From CBDAUN01 sp965200645 (GTDB lineage Bacteria > Pseudomonadota > Gammaproteobacteria > Arenicellales > JAJDZL01): 64,000 nt of DNA. Position 1 is the stretch's first letter. Every line of letters starts with the position of its first letter. Positions 62,382 to 64,000 of this stretch are shown here, piece by piece. The DNA lies in assembly GCA_965200645.1 (NCBI GenBank), contig CBDAUN010000003.1, positions 1,364,001-1,428,000 on the forward strand, read 5' to 3'. A program made the position numbers and the translations under genes. Below the pieces are notes generated by a model. It did not search any database and was not told where the DNA came from. It saw only the letters and a program-made list of their open reading frames with translations.

Positions 62382-63445
62382 CAGTTTTCTCCTTGGATTC
62401 CTCTCAATAATGCGTCCTTAGTGACAATACCTACGACTTTCCCGTCATGTTCCACCAATATCGGGTTGTCCTGACCGATTGACATATTCACAAGGGTATC
62501 TAAATCCGCGTCTTCGGGGGCTCGTTGGCATTGACTAAGGTCAACTTGTTCCTCATCACTTGCATTGAACTCGTCAATTGAAATCATGACAGTGTTGGCA
62601 AATACCAGTTTCAATCGCGAAATTCCCTTTACGAAGTCCGCAACATAGTCGTCAGCAGGGTTAGTCACGATATCTTCCGGTGTCCCTGTCTGAACTATCT
62701 CACCGTCCTTCATTATGGAAATGCGAGTACCCATTCGAATCGCCTCATCCAGATCATGGGTAATAAACAGAGTGGTTTTGTTCATGGTGTTCGACAATTC
62801 CAAAAATTCATCTTGAAGACCACGTCGAATTAACGGATCCAGCGCCGAAAATGGCTCATCCATCAGCAGGATTTCCGGGTCGGCAGCAAGTGCTCTGGCC
62901 AGCCCAACACGTTGCTGCATTCCTCCGGAAAGCTCATTCGGCATGCGGTCACCATAACCCTGCAAGTGAACTCTTTCGATTACCTTGTCAGCGACCTGAT
63001 TTCGTGTATAGGCATCGACATTGCGTAGTTCAAGGGCAAATGCGATGTTATCGCGAACGGAGCGATGTGGCAGCAGTGCCATATTTTGAAACACCATTCC
63101 GATGCGGTCGGCACGCACGGCTCTCAGTTGCTCAGGAGAAAGGGCACCTACATCCTGATCTTTGATGAAGATTTTTCCGTAAGTGGGCTCAATTAACCGA
63201 TTGATGTGACGCACTAGAGTCGACTTCCCTGATCCCGATAGACCCATAATGCAAAAAATCTCACCCTCATAAACTTCAAAACTTGCGTTTTTTACCCCGA
63301 TTACGGACTCAAATCGCTCAAGCACTTGCGCTTTATCAAGATTGTCCTTGCGCACCGCTTCAAGGGCGTCAAGGGCGCGGTCGCCGAAAATTTTCCAGAC
63401 TTCGTTGGCGGTAACGACGGGGGCACCTTTCACTTCACTGTTCAC
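62381..63445 (-). CDS. proV: ProV-like glycine betaine ABC ATPase with CBS region
   Basis: ATPase subunit of the betaine importer (354 residues). Walker A MGLSGSGKSTLVRHINRLIE, signature ELSGGMQQRVGLARALAADP, Walker B EILLMDEPFSALDPLIRRGL, H-loop LFITHDLDEAIRMG. A C-terminal CBS-type segment (about 300-354, VNMSIGQDNPILVEHDGKVV) would sense ionic or nucleotide state as in OpuA-type transporters. Start GTG at 63445 with AGGAG 6 nt upstream. It follows the flavoenzyme by 64 bp on the same strand. Confidence 0.94.
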   Translation of the reverse strand: MNSEVKGAPVVTANEVWKIFGDRALDALEAVRKDNLDKAQVLERFESVIGVKNASFEVYEGEIFCIMGLSGSGKSTLVRHINRLIEPTYGKIFIKDQDVGALSPEQLRAVRADRIGMVFQNMALLPHRSVRDNIAFALELRNVDAYTRNQVADKVIERVHLQGYGDRMPNELSGGMQQRVGLARALAADPEILLMDEPFSALDPLIRRGLQDEFLELSNTMNKTTLFITHDLDEAIRMGTRISIMKDGEIVQTGTPEDIVTNPADDYVADFVKGISRLKLVFANTVMISIDEFNASDEEQVDLSQCQRAPEDADLDTLVNMSIGQDNPILVEHDGKVVGIVTKDALLRGIQGEN

Positions 63446-63509
63446 TGGACACTCCTAATTGTTTTTTCGATGTTTGAACTATGTTATTTCAAATATTTAA
63501 AGTTGATGT

Positions 63510-64000
63510 CTAATTTAGCCGTAATGCGTATCCCTTAGCATAGCTTCTGACGATCAAGTCAACCGCCTGGTTACGCGACATTTTTTGCGAAAATCTTAAA
63601 GGAGATACAGCAGGTATTTCATAAGGGGGATTTCCTTTCGCAATCCAATGGCTTAAATATTTTCCGGAACCGCCTCCAGTACCTATACCGATGCTAAAAC
63701 CTGCTGCCAACCATAAACCAGGCATACTTACAACGGGTCCAAGCAACGGACAGCCGTCAGGCGTATAGCAAATCGGACCATTGTGAACCGCCTTAATTGG
63801 CACTTCGGCCATCATGGGAATTCGCTCAAACAATCGCTCCAAATGCGGTTCCAATCGCTCAATATCGTTCTCTAGCAATTCTTCACCAAAACTGGCAGGT
63901 ATCCCATCTATCATCCAAGGTTTCGGATTTGATTCATATATGCCAAACAAGAATCCACTACCTTCCTGCCTGATATTAACTGGTGGATAAGGATCTCGCA
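63510..64000 (-). CDS. Dimethylglycine/sarcosine-dehydrogenase-like FAD enzyme (partial, 5' end off window)
   Basis: C-terminal portion of a DAO-type FAD oxidoreductase. The frame is open from the right edge: PPVNIRQEGSGFLFGIYESN, then PKPWMIDGIPASFGEELLEN, VHNGPICYTPDGCPLLGPV and LWLAAGFSIGIGTGGGSGKY, which is the pattern of dimethylglycine and sarcosine dehydrogenases. In those enzymes the chain continues past SPLRFS ... YAKGYALRLN into a folate-binding GcvT domain; here a TAG ends it at that domain boundary. So this is either a two-domain version with the folate domain encoded elsewhere, or a truncated enzyme. Adjacency to proVWX supports betaine or dimethylglycine use. The start is not in the window; TTG 63950 is internal. 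Confidence 0.85.
   Translation of the reverse strand, partial: RDPYPPVNIRQEGSGFLFGIYESNPKPWMIDGIPASFGEELLENDIERLEPHLERLFERIPMMAEVPIKAVHNGPICYTPDGCPLLGPVVSMPGLWLAAGFSIGIGTGGGSGKYLSHWIAKGNPPYEIPAVSPLRFSQKMSRNQAVDLIVRSYAKGYALRLN

Noticed and set aside
1..64000. tRNA, rRNA, CRISPR arrays or insertion sequences
   Set aside because: I looked for T-arm-like strings, regular spaced repeats and transposase motifs and found none that hold up by eye; a covariance and repeat scan would be decisive.

Overview
The window reads as a stretch of chromosome from a gammaproteobacterium, probably marine or host-associated. The evidence is gene families and gene order: ubiE-ubiJ-ubiB, dsbD-tlpA-aroQ-accB-accC-prmA, dapF-xerC, zapE, fxsA, cysQ and an iscR-led suf operon. 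By eye the base composition is somewhat AT-rich and even. I see no rRNA, tRNA, CRISPR array, insertion sequence or prophage. Coding density is high, and many genes overlap their neighbour by 1-4 nt.

Layout. 1-2770: iscR-sufB-sufC (Fe-S assembly, reading left), with a probable IscR operator. 2986-5301: a copper P-type ATPase. 5326-10459: ubiquinone genes (ubiB, ubiJ, ubiE), a DUF971 gene, hemB and adk. 10838-14772: an unknown gene, a pyrophosphate-type phosphofructokinase, a 71-residue small protein and a membrane pyrophosphatase, together a pyrophosphate-linked energy cassette. 14983-23922: giant NAD-glutamate dehydrogenase, xerC, dapF, cysQ, zapE. 24198-26958: a choline-sulfatase-like gene and a short-chain dehydrogenase. 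27102-31134: Fur boxes and an Fe(III) ABC importer. 31143-34059: a Rieske oxygenase, a pyroglutamyl peptidase and hemA (5-aminolevulinate synthase). 34177-39891: prmA, accC, accB, aroQ, tlpA, dsbD. 40123-46391: hydrolase, toxin-antitoxin-like pair, fxsA, aldo/keto reductase, YHS protein, and an aminotransferase-desaturase pair. 46414-55112: a cobalamin locus with cobQ, a B12 riboswitch, a frameshifted btuB, btuF, btuC, btuD and an unusually long TonB. 55275-59475: a TRAP transporter and a DMT exporter. 59585-64000: proX, proW, proV and the end of a dimethylglycine/sarcosine dehydrogenase-like flavoenzyme.

How it fits together. Osmolyte and methylated-amine use recurs: choline sulfate hydrolysis, glycine betaine import and an N-demethylating flavoenzyme, with a Rieske oxygenase as a possible but unproven member. 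Iron and tetrapyrrole functions are also concentrated here: suf, Fur-controlled iron uptake, hemA, hemB and cobalamin uptake/salvage. The two least ordinary loci are the cobalamin operon, where an intact riboswitch precedes a receptor gene broken by a cluster of frameshifts, and the presence of a C4-pathway 5-aminolevulinate synthase in an otherwise gammaproteobacterial setting. I found no clearly new defence or mobile system.
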